From Ectocarpus siliculosus (Eukaryota > Sar > Phaeophyceae > Ectocarpales > Ectocarpaceae), in contig FN649740.1 of assembly GCA_000310025.1 (NCBI GenBank), positions 4,021,774 through 4,085,773 of the forward strand: a stretch of DNA of 64,000 bases, in the 5' to 3' direction. Position 1 is the stretch's first letter, and every line of letters starts with the position of its first letter. Made by a program: the position numbers and the translations under genes. The notes below the pieces were generated by a model that was not told the origin of the DNA, did not search any database, and saw only the letters and a list, made by a program, of their open reading frames with translations. This document shows positions 19,624 through 30,790 of the stretch, one piece after another.

Positions 19624-19695
19624 GTGCGATCCCTGCGCAGCTCGGCGCTCTCACTACGCTCATGGTGCTCAACCTGTCCGACAACGAGTTAGATG
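19624..19695 (+). CDS. LRR cassette 19, intact, plus orientation
   Basis: A 72-nt exon, core LGALTTLMVLNLSDNELDG, acceptor CTGCAG, donor GTGAGT. Confidence 0.7.
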
Positions 19696-19784
19696 GTGAG
19701 TCCCGGAGATCGACCGTGAAATATTTTTTCGACTTACAAGAATGATCCGCATTAACCTCCCGCTGTCTAGAACATCGGTCACGC

Positions 19785-19917
19785 GTACTAGGCGAGTACA
19801 AAATTTCACAATTGCGGAACTCGCGGGACATCTTTTGCTACGCGTTGGCGTCCGTGGGTGCGTAGGCGAGTACGAAATTTCACGATTGCGGAACTCGCGG
19901 GACATCTTTTGCTACGC
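19785..19917. repeat. Two type-D elements in tandem
   Basis: Two 58-59-bp copies (19785-19843 and 19860-19917) of the element at 912-969, in inverse orientation to it, separated by GTTGGCGTCCGTGGGT, a type-B-like arm. Confidence 0.75.
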
Positions 19918-19958
19918 ATCGGCGGGATCATCTTGGAAACTTGAACTAAATTACTTAC

Positions 19959-20030
19959 CAGTTAGTTCGTTCGCCCGAAGGTCGAGGTACTCCAGTACGG
20001 CGAGCCGTCCAACCTCCACGGGGATGGGAC
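19959..20030 (-). CDS. LRR cassette 20
   Basis: Intact 72-nt exon, core VGRLAVLEYLDLRANELTG, acceptor TTGCAG, donor GTAAGT. It is the first minus cassette downstream of the N-terminal exon. Confidence 0.75.
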
Positions 20031-20123
20031 CTGCAATCGGAAGAGACAGAACGAAAACACAGTACCCATAATGTAGCGGGAAGAATCAAAGCTAAATACC
20101 CCGGCTTCTAGAAACACCTAGGA

Positions 20124-20198
20124 GTCCCACGAGTTCCGCAATTGGGAAATTTCGTACTCGCCTACGCACCCACGGACGCCAACGCGTTGGCGTCCGTG
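20124..20198. repeat. Type-D fragment fused to an ACGCGT-core palindrome
   Basis: 20124-20167 is a truncated type-D element. It runs into CACGGACGCCA, core ACGCGT, TGGCGTCCGTG (20171-20198), a perfect type-B-like palindrome. A cassette (21) begins about 90 bp to the right. Confidence 0.75.
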
Positions 20199-20285
20199 CG
20201 TGCGTTGGTGGGTAGGTGTTTCTAGAACCCGGGTATTTAACTTTTAATCCCCGCTCAAAATTCGAATGTGCCCATCTGCTTGCAG

Positions 20286-20357
20286 GCCCCATTCCGCCGG
20301 AGCTGGGGAACCTTGCGGCACTGAAGGAGCTCTCCCTTTCGAGTAACCAGCTCAGCG
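20286..20357 (+). CDS. LRR cassette 21, intact, plus orientation
   Basis: A 72-nt exon, core LGNLAALKELSLSSNQLSG, acceptor TTGCAG, donor GTGAGG. Confidence 0.7.
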
Positions 20358-20534
20358 GTGAGGCACAGAAATATCTGGTACGACCCTTCTCAAGTTTTGA
20401 AGCCTTGAAGTTTATCATGAATCCCTTTCGACTTCAACAGATACCCGTATGGACGCCTGGGCGGGCGTCATGCCCGTTTCGATGGAAACGGGTGATTGCT
20501 TTTGGAAACGACATTGTCGAACTTTGGACTTCAG

Positions 20535-20607
20535 GCCCCATCCCCGCTGGAGCTGGAAAATCTTGCAGCACTGCAGATCCTCAACCTTGCAGGCGACCAG
20601 CTGCGCG
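20535..20607 (+). pseudogene. LRR cassette 22, plus orientation, frameshifted and donor lost
   Basis: Acceptor TTCAG is present, but an extra C early in the exon (73 nt) breaks the frame. The end reads CTGCGCGTCGCGG where GCGGTGAG is expected. The core LENLAALQILNLAGDQLR is still readable in the shifted frame. Confidence 0.65.
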
Positions 20608-20650
20608 TCGCGGAGGCTAGTACATGCACTAGAAGCCGGCCGGGTCATTT

Positions 20651-21247
20651 TTGTTTATTCCCCGCCGACCCTGCCGACGTCTAGAATACATCCGTATTTT
20701 TGACACCACACGGCACTTGCCACATTTTTCCAGGCATGGCTGGGACAAACAAAAACGGATGGATGTCAGCACGGAAACCAACCACCAAGCCTGTGGGGCC
20801 AGTGCGGAACAGGTTTATCGTGGAGAATATACTCCAGAGTACAACGTGCGCCGCATCAGAGCCCTGCAAAAGAAGAGATACCGAAGGTCCCCAGCGTACC
20901 AGAGGCCCTTGGAAGCCAGGAAAAGTGATGTGCTGTACAGGTGGCGCGTGTTCAAGGAGCAAGCTCAAATTGTAGGAGGCGAAACATTGCAGTGTCGATT
21001 AGCTTGGACGAATAGTCTACAGCCTGCTGGTACTACGGGGAATTCACATACACACGAGGGGTACTCAGGCGTAGACCGTGTGCAGAACACGGGAACGTAC
21101 GAAAGAGACAACGTTATGGCGTGTTGTAAGACTTGCAACTTCATGAAACAGCCACTGTCGGTCAAAGAGTTCTTGGGGAAGGTCAAAGAGATTGCAAGAA
21201 AGAAATCGAAGAATAATACCTTGGAGGTTGTTGTTCCACAGAGATAG
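20651..21247 (+). CDS. HNH-endonuclease-like ORF in the first intron of the LRR gene, antisense
   Basis: The open frame ends with a segment typical of virus- and intron-associated HNH nucleases: GVDRVQNTGTYERDNVMACC, then KTCNFMKQPLSVKEFL (the CxxC-N part and downstream helix). The usual N-terminal CxxC zinc pair before GVDR is not visible, so it may be degenerate or need another exon. The start is uncertain. The stop (21245-21247) overlaps the last 28 nt of the LRR N-terminal exon on the other strand. Whether it is expressed is unknown. Confidence 0.45.
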   Translation: MFIPRRPCRRLEYIRIFDTTRHLPHFSRHGWDKQKRMDVSTETNHQACGASAEQVYRGEYTPEYNVRRIRALQKKRYRRSPAYQRPLEARKSDVLYRWRVFKEQAQIVGGETLQCRLAWTNSLQPAGTTGNSHTHEGYSGVDRVQNTGTYERDNVMACCKTCNFMKQPLSVKEFLGKVKEIARKKSKNNTLEVVVPQR

Positions 21248-21394
21248 CTTCACCACGCGGCCCTGGGAGTTGACTTCGACTCTGTACCATTGCGAGAGGG
21301 CGGCACTAGTGTTCCAGTTTTGATTATTCTTCCACTTAACCCCACCGGTCGCGTTGTATAGGGCAACCAGCGCCTTGCGGTCCGTCTGCGCCAT
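21220..21394 (-). CDS. N-terminal exon of the LRR receptor (LRR_NT-type cap)
   Basis: It starts MAQTDRKALVALYNATGGVK and continues WKNNQNWNTSAALSQWYRV, ending LSLWNNNLQ plus one base before a GTATTA donor. This is the usual start of Ectocarpus ROCO-type LRR proteins (DR.ALV.LY.ATGG..W....NW) and makes the LRR N-cap. The phase-1 end matches the acceptor phase of every 72-nt cassette. No clear signal peptide precedes it, so a cytosolic receptor is likely. The GTPase and effector domains are outside the window. Confidence 0.75.
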
Positions 21395-23549
21395 CTTGTA
21401 GAAGGGGGCCTGGGTATGCGGAAGTTTGCGAGACGTTCGCAAAGACAAACATTTGTTCAAAGAACTCATGTACCATCGATTTCTGTTGGTCGTCTCTCGC
21501 GACTGAAGTGGTGAATCACACACCACCATCACAAGAGGATGATCGCATCAAAGAACCACAACAACGTCTTCGAGCGCGAACAATCTCGGTGATGTGCCAA
21601 CGATGAACGATGCAACACCATTGCGGCGGGATCAACAACGCAGTCTACAACAGACAACAGAGGATAGAGGAACAACAGAATAGACCCACCTTTTCTTTGC
21701 AGTTTGCACTTTGCACAAGCGCGGTAGCGGGGAACAGCTGGAACCTGCCGTTCCCTTTTATTACGGCACCGTTCTCGTCGTATGGATGCTCTCTTTACGG
21801 TGGACTAGAGCGCGGTGAATGCTCCTTGCTGAACTCTAACCAGATGCTACCGCTGACTGAATCAACCGAATCAGTGCTATGTGACATGCATAGACTACAG
21901 ATAGATGTACGCCTCCTTGAAAACAGGGGGACATGTAGATCGCCGACAGCCCCAGTACCAACCAGCAAGACCAGTAACCTGGTAACACGATCACGGACAG
22001 CCGGAAAGCTCAGCTAGGCCGGACGTAATCCCAACAAAGGATGTCAGCTCACGGTGGAGCAGGTGTGTGAGTACCCACTGGCAGTGGTTTGGGGGCGTGT
22101 CCAAGGCTTCATTCACTATACACAGCAGTACCTCGCGATCTCAAGTGTGGCCTCCAAAGTTGAACTTTCACCGCCGTTGCGCCGTTGCTCGGCGCACTGA
22201 ACGAAAACACTCCGCCTCTGAGATCACCTTGGTCGCCTCTGCCCCTCTCTGCAAGGGGGAGCCTTCGCGATGGAAGTCTACGCTTGGCTACCGGAGCTGA
22301 TGCTCCTGTAGCGGATGTAAGGTAGGCACAGCAGTTCGGAGCGATTGCGGCGCCAACATGATGCTTTGTCACGTGTGTACCGACACAAGATACCACACCC
22401 CCTGCATCGATGTTCAAAGCTCGAGTGCTCCACGACGAAAAGGCTGGAGAATAAAACAAATGATACGGCTTCGGAAAGCTCTCGATGAAACGTTTCTAAC
22501 GCCGACTTTTTCGACGCTATCACGCATTTTTTGTTGCTATGGAGTTCTGCCCAGAGGGCTTTGAAGTTTGGTCCAGAGGGGGTGTGATATCTTGTGCAAC
22601 CAACGGTACACATCTAGCCTATCTGACGATGTGGTGGTGCGCGACCACAAGAGTTGTTACGTGCCCTCGGCCTGCGGATGGAACGGTTTTTCTCACCTAA
22701 CAACGAAGTGGATCTGGTGTGGAAGGGTTGGCCCGTGTTGTCGTGAGTTGTTTTCAACGGCGAACCCCCGTACGCGGCGCGCCTCGCACGAAATGCTGAG
22801 CTTTGAGACACTAGGTATACTGGTACTGGGGCTGTCGGCCGTGACCGATCTACAGCAGTACATGTGTACATGTCTCCGCGTTGCACCCTTGGGTGCACGG
22901 AGGTTTGCATGCTCACCGCCCACTCACAGCAATATTTGGGTAGGTCCTGCCCTTGCTTGCTCATGTCTTGTACGGCAGTTGACGAAGGAAGAAAAATGTA
23001 ACACGGTAGTTGTATTGCGTTGTGCATCCAGCAGACGAAAATATGAAAATATGCGGGTGTGCAGCTACTCCTTGAAGTCTATCCTGTCGCCGACTGTGAC
23101 GCCCATCGGTCCCCTTCCCAGTTGGTTTTTCAGCAGAGAATAACATGCTCCACCGTTTGCGCCGACCTGCGCAATATCCTAACCTAGGCATAAACATTGT
23201 TGTTTATGTTGGTGTTGTGCAGAATCCCGGTGCGTACGTAGTATTGACGCGTGTGATACGAGTTGTTTGTTGCTAAAAGATGGCAGTGAATCCCCTCCCC
23301 CACCCTTACGGAGGGGCTCGCATCGATTGACCTCACCAACACCACCAGGTGGGTTTTTCTATGTAAATCAATGTTACTCGGCGGAGTGAACAGACTATCG
23401 ATGTGCATATCCACCTTACAGCACCCTCCCATGGTCACAATACGCGATGAAATACGTATGCATTTTCGACACTGTTTCATCGACGACATCCCATCCGTGT
23501 CTGAAACATCGCGTGGTTCATGGACCGAGCAGCACTGGCGGTCGACCTC
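21395..23549. other. Intergenic stretch upstream of the LRR gene
   Basis: No convincing gene. It contains the promoter side of the LRR receptor (transcribed leftward) and a TIR element at 22374-22613. Open frames here lack recognisable domains or splice support. Confidence 0.4.
22374..22613. mobile_element. Small TIR element of the CGACACAAGATA family
   Basis: The left end GTGTACCGACACAAGATACC and an inverted right end (ACAAGATATCACACCCCCT on the complement) enclose about 240 bp with no gene. Related to 41526-41743 and to fragments at about 34540-34915 by the shared inner ends (TTTCAAAGC) and the internal TCCACGACGAA. Confidence 0.65.
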
Positions 23550-23898
23550 AACAAGATGAGGAGGGAGAGAAGACCACATCCAGGCGGACGTTGACTCTCT
23601 TGACGAAGCTGGCAGGGAAGAGCCCTCCCGGGGAGATGGGGGAGATGAGGAAAAAAACACCCGGAGGTGGCGGCCGAGAGACGACACCGGATGGCGAGGA
23701 AGAAACTCGCACAGGAGACGGGGGGCGAGGGTCAAGCATCCGAGAGGGAGTTATATCCTGTTGAGGAAGCTGGCAAGAGAGATGGGGACACCCGCGGGGG
23801 CAGCAGGGGGGACGACGAGGAAACACCCGACGAAGCTGACAGAGAGACGGAACCGCCTGACGAGGAGGATAGGCGGGAGCCAAGGTCGGGTTACGGTG
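23550..23898 (+). CDS. Possible charged exon of an unknown gene
   Basis: The downstream half reads as an acidic, low-complexity segment (for example DDEETPDEADRETEPPDEED) and ends at a GTGAGG donor after SGYG. I see no domain. It may be an exon or a low-complexity open frame. Confidence 0.25.
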
Positions 23899-23990
23899 AG
23901 GGGAAGGCGGTTGGGTTGGGTTGGTTTATGTTTTTCGTGTGGCCGGAACAGTTGCACACCCTGTAGAACTATACCTAATAACTAACTAAG

Positions 23991-24173
23991 TTAGTTGTTT
24001 GCCAGACAACTACCGGCTAGTTGTTCGTAAATGACTAGTTACGCACGAGTCTAGAAGGTCAGTCGTCTGCAGCCGACTAGTTACGAACGATCCCGGACGA
24101 GTAGAAGATTAGTCGTCTGCAGGCGACCAGTTGCGTACGGTTCTCGAAGAATAGTTGTCTGGCAAACAACTAA
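23991..24173. mobile_element. 183-bp foldback element
   Basis: Terminal inverted repeats TTAGTTGTTTGCCAGACAAC enclose several copies of CTAGTT/GACTAGT motifs and two AGTCGTCTGCAG repeats. No coding capacity. MITE-like. Confidence 0.7.
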
Positions 24174-27100
24174 ACTACTGGTGTGAACAGTTGTAACCTC
24201 ACAACCCCCAGGAACAAAACACGAAAAATACATGTGCCGTGACAACACCGTCCATTGGATACCCCGGCTGTTGGAGGAAGGACTCGTTGAATACTAGACA
24301 GGGGGGTAATGGGCCGCGCGCGACGACTCAGACACGCTGCTTGTGGAAGCAGCGCAACAACCCAGAACGTGCAATTCAATATCTACTTGCGGAATTAATT
24401 TGGAGTGGATCTTCCACGACTTTGTACCCGCTCCCGCCGGAAGTTCGTTGAAATATTGCACATTAATGGCGGAGGATCACGAACAACAAATGATCGCCTA
24501 TCTGCTACAACAACAGCAGTGCCGCCAAACGATCGGCACCTAACAGCACTGACACAGATACAAATGCAGCGTGGTAGCTTATACGAATGCACTTGTAGTG
24601 CTGCTGTTGCTGCTGCTGCTGCTGTAATGGCAACGACTCCCATCTATATTTCTTGCTTATTCGGCAGTGCATGCATGCGAGAATAACACCCTGGCGCCTG
24701 GCACCAACAGCAGTACCGATGGTCCCTCCCCACACACCGAAGCAACAGAAATGACGATGACATCCGCCACGAGCTGTGTGTATTAGTATATGGCTCCCTT
24801 CCCTCGCCAGTGCTGCGTTGCCCCTCCTAGCTGTGTTGCGTGTTATGTAGCTGAGTGCTTCCTCTGTTTCTCCTGGTCTGAACCGAGCAACTGTTGCGTG
24901 TGTGTGTCCCTTTACCTCTCGCCCAACTCCCGGGGACGAGGGCAAAAGTATCCGATGATTTTGGGGACGAATTCCTGTCAAGCATAGCCATCTGCTGTCG
25001 GAGCGCGACGAAACCGGTGTCACGAAGAGTGCCCTAATTTGCTTCGTCACAACCCAGCAGATCGTAAATCGGTGCTCAATAGACCTCGTTCTCGGCTAGT
25101 AACGGTGATGATTTATTGACGTGCTGTTCCCCGGGGGGGGTTGCGGAACGGTCCCTCAACTGCGCGATGGATGAAAGAGGCCGATATTTAGAGCTTTTAG
25201 GAAAACATGTCGCGCTTCGCGTTCCGCGGCTCATTTCAAATCCGCTACTGCGCCTGTAAATGTGTTTCGTAGATAAACTGGTAGGCAAACGCAACAAACG
25301 CAAGGTAATGTGTTTCGTAGATGCACTGGTAGGCAAACGCAATAAACGCAAAAGCGATGCAACCTCCAATCCCAAGTACGTGTCAAAGACCTTAGCCAAG
25401 CAAGGAAAAGCAAATAGGAGGTCTGGTGTGTTCTTTCTTCCCCCCTCTTGTCTCCCGTACAAACCACGCCTCCGTAGAGCTACACTTCCTCCCGCGGTAG
25501 GTAGCACGCGAGAACATCACAATCCTGTCAGGAGGGTTATATACTTTAGCAACCGCCCTCTCCTTATGACAGGTTGGAGAACAGTCAGCCTCAACTTGAA
25601 TTCCACTCCCATGCGCCCGGCCCGCAACGCCTGCTTCAAAATGTAAGATGCGTGCTTGTGAGATGGGCTAGTCACCACCCAGTCCGGACGGACGGCGCTT
25701 GTCCTCGGCGTATGCATACCCCTCGGCAAAAGCATCCATGGTGGCGTCCAGGTGGGTATCGGCGCCCAATCTGTGGGAGACAGGCCAAACAAATTGAGGC
25801 GCCGTCCATATTTGACGCAACTATCTGAAGCTGGATTCCATGCGGGGGTAACTGCCAAACCGGTGGGGTATTTCTGTTTTCTTCTTTGTTTTTCCCTCTA
25901 CGTTTCCTCAGAATCAGTGCTAAAAGCTACTGCAGGTACCTGCCGGATGCGCTCTGTTGTGTAACCCATGGTTCACGCTACAAAGAACAATAACGGGGGT
26001 GTGCCATTTTTGTCTCCACGCGAAGGGCGCGGAAACTAGGAAGACAACATGTACTCCCGCGCGTGGTGGTTTCGAAAGAGGCCGTCAGACACACATGTGC
26101 CTACCTGGGATTTACACTCGCCCAGCTCCCGCCAATATTTTCCGTGTCCAACGTGCTTCTGCTTGCTTGAGCACCCGTCGCGACTCCCGGGACGTCCACA
26201 GACGAAGCAAAGCGGAAGTCCTTCTCCTGGCGCTTCTTTATTTACCATGCACAACTTTGCCAACGGAGCCGAGAAAACCGCGGGTCATTTCACGTACTGT
26301 ACCCCGATTACGACGTTCTATTTCGCCGTTTTTTTCTGCTGACCGAATCGTCGATTTCGTAGCCGATACGAGGTGATCCCTATTGAAACGCGTTGCTAGA
26401 GAAAGAGGATACCCTCAGCTACGCAGCAAGCACCCTAACAGTCGAAACCAGTACAGGCCTCACTGATTTGGGCTGCTTCGGTGGGCTGAAACTGTTCGTG
26501 TACCAGCTCTCCTATGGGGCAACTCTGGTTATTCGCTCACAGAGCAATGAGTCGTAGAACTTGCACCATCCGCTGCAGTGTGAGTAGAACGACAGCTCAC
26601 TACGGTTACATGCTATCTGGCGTGGACCGCTGGCTTGTTAGGGCTGATCTTGGGTGCTGCTCTGGCGGGCGATGCCCAGGGCGATAGGGGGGGGGGGGTC
26701 GGGCGAATCTACGGAATACTTCCTACGATGACCCGGCGTAGTTTCCGAGCTACGCGAATCATCCAGAGATCGCGCCTGTCGCATTCTGTTTGTGTCGTTT
26801 CTTCTACTCTGCCCTACAGCAGCTGAGCTTCTCCTGGGCCATCCCTTCCGGAACACTCTTGGTTCGCCGGGCGACCCGTACTGACGAAAAAAAGCGCCAA
26901 CAAATATGCGGAGGAACTTAGATTCCATACAGAACGCGCCCGCACTTGAGAACCTCTAGGTTCGACCGAGGGTGGGGTTCTTATTTCCTGGGGCCATGCT
27001 ATGGACGGTCGCTTATAGATTTTTTTGTACGGATGCTTAACCGAGCTCACACATTGTGCTCAATTTCTTGAGGCCGCGGGTTCGTCCTGTAACACTCGAG

Positions 27101-27690
27101 TTCTTGCTTTCTCGCGTTTGGTCTGAATGGGGGGGCGTGGATAAATAGTTCACGAAAAGGTATGCTGAGCCACCCCGCGGTATGCGACCCCGTTCATCGT
27201 TTTGCGATTTTGCGGACACATGTTCGAATATTGCCAGTCCTGGAATCTTCTTCAAAGTGTTCGATTCTTCCCTCTGTTTCAGGTTTAAGGTCATACCCCC
27301 AGCAGTTTGTCGCTGCATCCTTGACTTGAGGTCAACGGTCATGGCGGAAAGGCTGCTCCGTGTCAGGTTGATTGGGCGACTGACTGTATGTAGTATAGTA
27401 CACGATCCGAACCCTCAGCTGGACCATCCACAAGAGTTATTTAAAACTCGATTCATGGATTGGGAGGGAGGACTTTTTTGGGCCTTTCGCGCTTCACGCT
27501 TAATTTGAAACTCAAAAGTAGATGTTCACAGGATGAAAAAACGGGACTGCTGATGGCCTGTGCCATTACATGATAGGATCGCTGGTGTTGGGCAGGTGGG
27601 GTGCCGTTGTGGTCCAGCCAAATTTATGCCGAAAACAAGCGGCAAGCGAAAATCAGAGTGTATTTTTTTTTGTGGTGAAATACATACGCT
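24174..27690. other. Gene-poor stretch
   Basis: No gene I can support. It holds a CTG run at about 24598-24625, a 48-bp tandem duplication at about 25258-25352 (ATGTGTTTCGTAGAT units) and a G-run near 26691. The longest open frames have no recognisable domain. Confidence 0.4.
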
Positions 27691-27699
27691 TACGTAGTG

Positions 27700-28075
27700 G
27701 ACAAACAGCGGACAAGGCGTGCTCGTCTCTGCCAAGAGCACCCCCAACATACGACATACAGTAGACTCGATAGAAGTTGCTGTGCTTGCTGTACCCCAGC
27801 ATGATGCCTTCCCAAGGTCTCTGGTCTAGCTTGTTGCCGTGTCTCTTCTTGTGGACGAAGGCCCTACCTCCAATAGCCCTCAAGCCTGAAAGATCTTGTT
27901 CTTTCCGAAAGAGCTCGGAGAACTTCCGCCAAGTGCACGATGAGGAGAGCGATTGTTCAGGAAGCCGACGTTTCGCATATTTCTTCCCAGAGAAACTTCG
28001 GAAGTCAGGTGTTGATGAGGATGCCCCTTGCCGTGTTCATGATGGTCTTTCCGTCACGTTCTGACACACCATTCT
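27700..28075 (-). pseudogene. Ty1/copia integrase fragment
   Basis: The segment GLRAIGGRAFVHKKRHGNKL followed by DQRPWEGIMLGYSKHSNFYR is the integrase C-terminal part of Ty1/copia polyproteins. Upstream, LPKFLWEEICETSAFLNNRSP (other frame) matches the preceding part, with frame changes and a stop in between. No reverse transcriptase or LTRs are seen here, so it is a remnant. Confidence 0.7.
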
Positions 28076-28181
28076 ACTAAGGAGTGTTTTATTTCGCCCT
28101 GGCAGTTGATGAATGTGGACTATCGCAAGCTCGGAGTGGAAGTGTCGGGTCGCTCGAACCCCACGACTAACTTCAACGTTT

Positions 28182-28323
28182 ATAGAAGCCGAAATCGAAA
28201 CCATTAGACTAGTCAGCTGCTGACTGGGCTGACTAGTCTGCTGGCTAGTCTAATGGAATCAGCTGTTGACAAGTCTAATGGAGTCAGCGCTGACTAGCCT
28301 ACTGATTTGATTTCGGCTTCTAT
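28182..28323. mobile_element. 142-bp palindromic MITE
   Basis: Ends ATAGAAGCCGAAATC / GATTTCGGCTTCTAT, with internal repeats of GACTAGTC, GTCTAATGGA and TCAGC. The whole element can fold into one long hairpin. Confidence 0.75.
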
Positions 28324-28689
28324 GTGGCGCAACAATGCATCGGTTTGGCGGGAGAGAATTTCCCTACGTAACAGTTTCGGGGTCATTGTCCCACCGCTCG
28401 GTGGGTTTCCAAACTAACGGTGTTAATAGATCCCGGCTCTCGTGCCACGGATGCGTGGCTAGCAATGTACCGACGAGGCTACCGCGTCCTCCTGAGAAGG
28501 AAGCACGAGAAAAGATTCGCTGCCGCCAGAGAAAGACATGCCCAAGCACCACCAATGTCCAAACCTTGTACTTGTGTTTCTCGTTTCTACGGTCCTTCCT
28601 TCACTGATCCACTCTTGTACGATTTGCGGCCATTGCTGCCGCCGTTGTCTCTTGTTATCTTGTTACCCTCCGCCGCCACATCGCTGCCC

Positions 28690-28697
<8 letters not shown>

Positions 28698-28727
<30 letters not shown>
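28698..28727. repeat. (CT)n microsatellite
   Basis: About 15 uninterrupted CT units just upstream of the UTP20-like exons. Confidence 0.9.
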
Positions 28728-28728
<1 letters not shown>

Positions 28729-30269
28729 CCTTTTCCCCCCACAACTCCGTGTTGGAATACTCAATGTCAGTCATTGGAGTTTGCACTGCTGTAAACAACA
28801 GTAAGTAGGTATTCATCTAAGGAGTATTACCGGAATAGTCTTCGGTATGTTGATTCAGCAATCGGATCATTGTACACACCTACGGGTTATACATTGAACC
28901 ATAGAAGCTTGGTACATCGGACCATTGTCCTATAGGATATTCTTAAAACGTTGCCATAGGTCGGAGTGACCGTCTATTACCGTGATCGGTACGTTGCAAT
29001 AGCCCGTGTGTGTTTCCTTTCCGTGATGACGGTGAATGGCTCGCCCCCGTGGTGCTCGCCCCCACTCGTTCAGTCTCTTCTTCTTCTCCTTTCTCTCTTC
29101 TGACCTTTCGGCCAACGAAGCGCCAATACAACCATATCATCTGGTCTACAACACAAGTGTACTTTACAGTCACTCTGTGAGCCTCTGCAAATGTTACTAC
29201 ACAGTGGCCACTGCCAGGGATACACCTATCACAAAGGTTACATCCCAACACTCCGAAGGCCATCACGGACCTGAGGACCTGCCTAGTGACCGGCTACTAA
29301 CTCCACTTACGAACCTTCACTCTCCACACCGTCCTCAAGACCGTGGCCGACTCCTACATGCCACCCTGCCCCCCCTCGGTAGACGTCCGCAAGGCCGAAC
29401 CCACCGAACCCGCTTCTTCTAGTGCCACCACCGACGCGGCAAACGCAGCGGTGGTGCATGTAGACGGCGAGGAGAGTTCAGCGGCGGCGTCAGTGGTTCC
29501 CGCCGTCCCGTCGTCTCTGGTGAAGCCTTCCTTTGACGCGTGTATTCCGGAGGTGGTGGGGCTGCTGATCGAAGACCTCTTCGGGGAGTCGGCCGCCGCT
29601 AAGGAGGTTAGTGGGGACGGTCCATGTACATCAACAATTTCCGTCTGTTCACGGTTTGCGTGATAACTTTTAAAAGAAAGCCATGCATAGGAGCTCGTGG
29701 TTTGCTAATAGAAGAAGGGGCGCAGGAGCGGTATCTGCTGCCCTGGTGCGCCATCGTCGTTTTAGGTCGATGTCGTTTTTGCCGCTCTCTCCACTTTTTC
29801 GTAGCAGCAGTGATGAAATCATCGCAGATGACAAGGGAGCGGTGTTCTTGTTTTAGAAATATGCAGTCAAAAAATGATTACATGCCCGTTCGAGATTAAG
29901 TCGAAGAGATGGGATGAAGTCTTTGCAGTAGTTGTTGAGAAAACCTGTGTTTCTATTGTGAGAACATATGTGTTCCAAGCCTTTACGCTGGGAACGCACT
30001 GACACCAGCTGGAACAGATACACCTATGAATAAAGGTCAGCATGTGAACTTATAGAACTTCCTTGTACAGTGCACGTAAGTCTGCGGAATAACCTCGAAA
30101 TGCTGCTTTGGGCCCATCTCTTGGGGAACTTTTGACCGAAAACAACCTGTACGACTGGTTTAGTTTCTTCTCGTGAACGTTTTATCTGGTCGCATCTCGA
30201 AGGGCCTTTTCTCTCTTCAGGAAGCTGATAGATTCAATGCCCCCCCCCCTACATCCTCGCCCCCTCTGT

Positions 30270-30790
30270 TGTTTGCCATCGGGGTTGGGTTTTCGTCGCT
30301 TGGCAGCGATGTTGTAAAACAAGCCGATCACTTCGTGAGCTCGGCAACCAGGTTACCGCTTCTTTTTTATTACCTCTGTTTTTTTTTGCGGTAACCATGA
30401 ATGGCGGTCGAGTAGATTATGTTGTGCGGGGTCGAGAACCCTCACTCCGCGCAAAGGGGATAATCGCACGTTGTGTTAAATTGGTCACGCACCCTCGAGG
30501 CAGTTACACAGCGCTTATTACTGTCTCTGGAAGTGAAAGCACCACAAAACAAATTAAGTCATACGCAGCTGTCATCCGTAAGCAAGGAAGTAAGCACAAG
30601 ATGCCGAACACCCTTAGCAGGATGCAGCACACCCTTCATGCGACTCGCCGAATACCTCACGGCGCTTCGCGCTTGGTGATGTGAGAGCCTGGTCCGGTGA
30701 GCACCCGGCGTGCTCCGTCCCGGCTTTGTAGGGATGCGAGGTCAATGGTCTAACGACTACGGCATGCACGGCTATGAGTACACCCCCCCC
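30270..30790 (+). repeat. About 520-bp direct repeat, copy 1
   Basis: Starts TTTGCCATCGGGGTTGGGTT and ends GGCATGCACGGCTATGAGTA followed by a C-run. Copy 2 is at 32728-33245. Lies in a UTP20-like intron. No coding capacity recognised. Confidence 0.8.

Noticed and set aside
1181-20198. CRISPR-like array
   Set aside because: The short repeats are palindromic but irregularly spaced, in introns of a spliced eukaryotic gene, and separated by exons rather than unique spacers.
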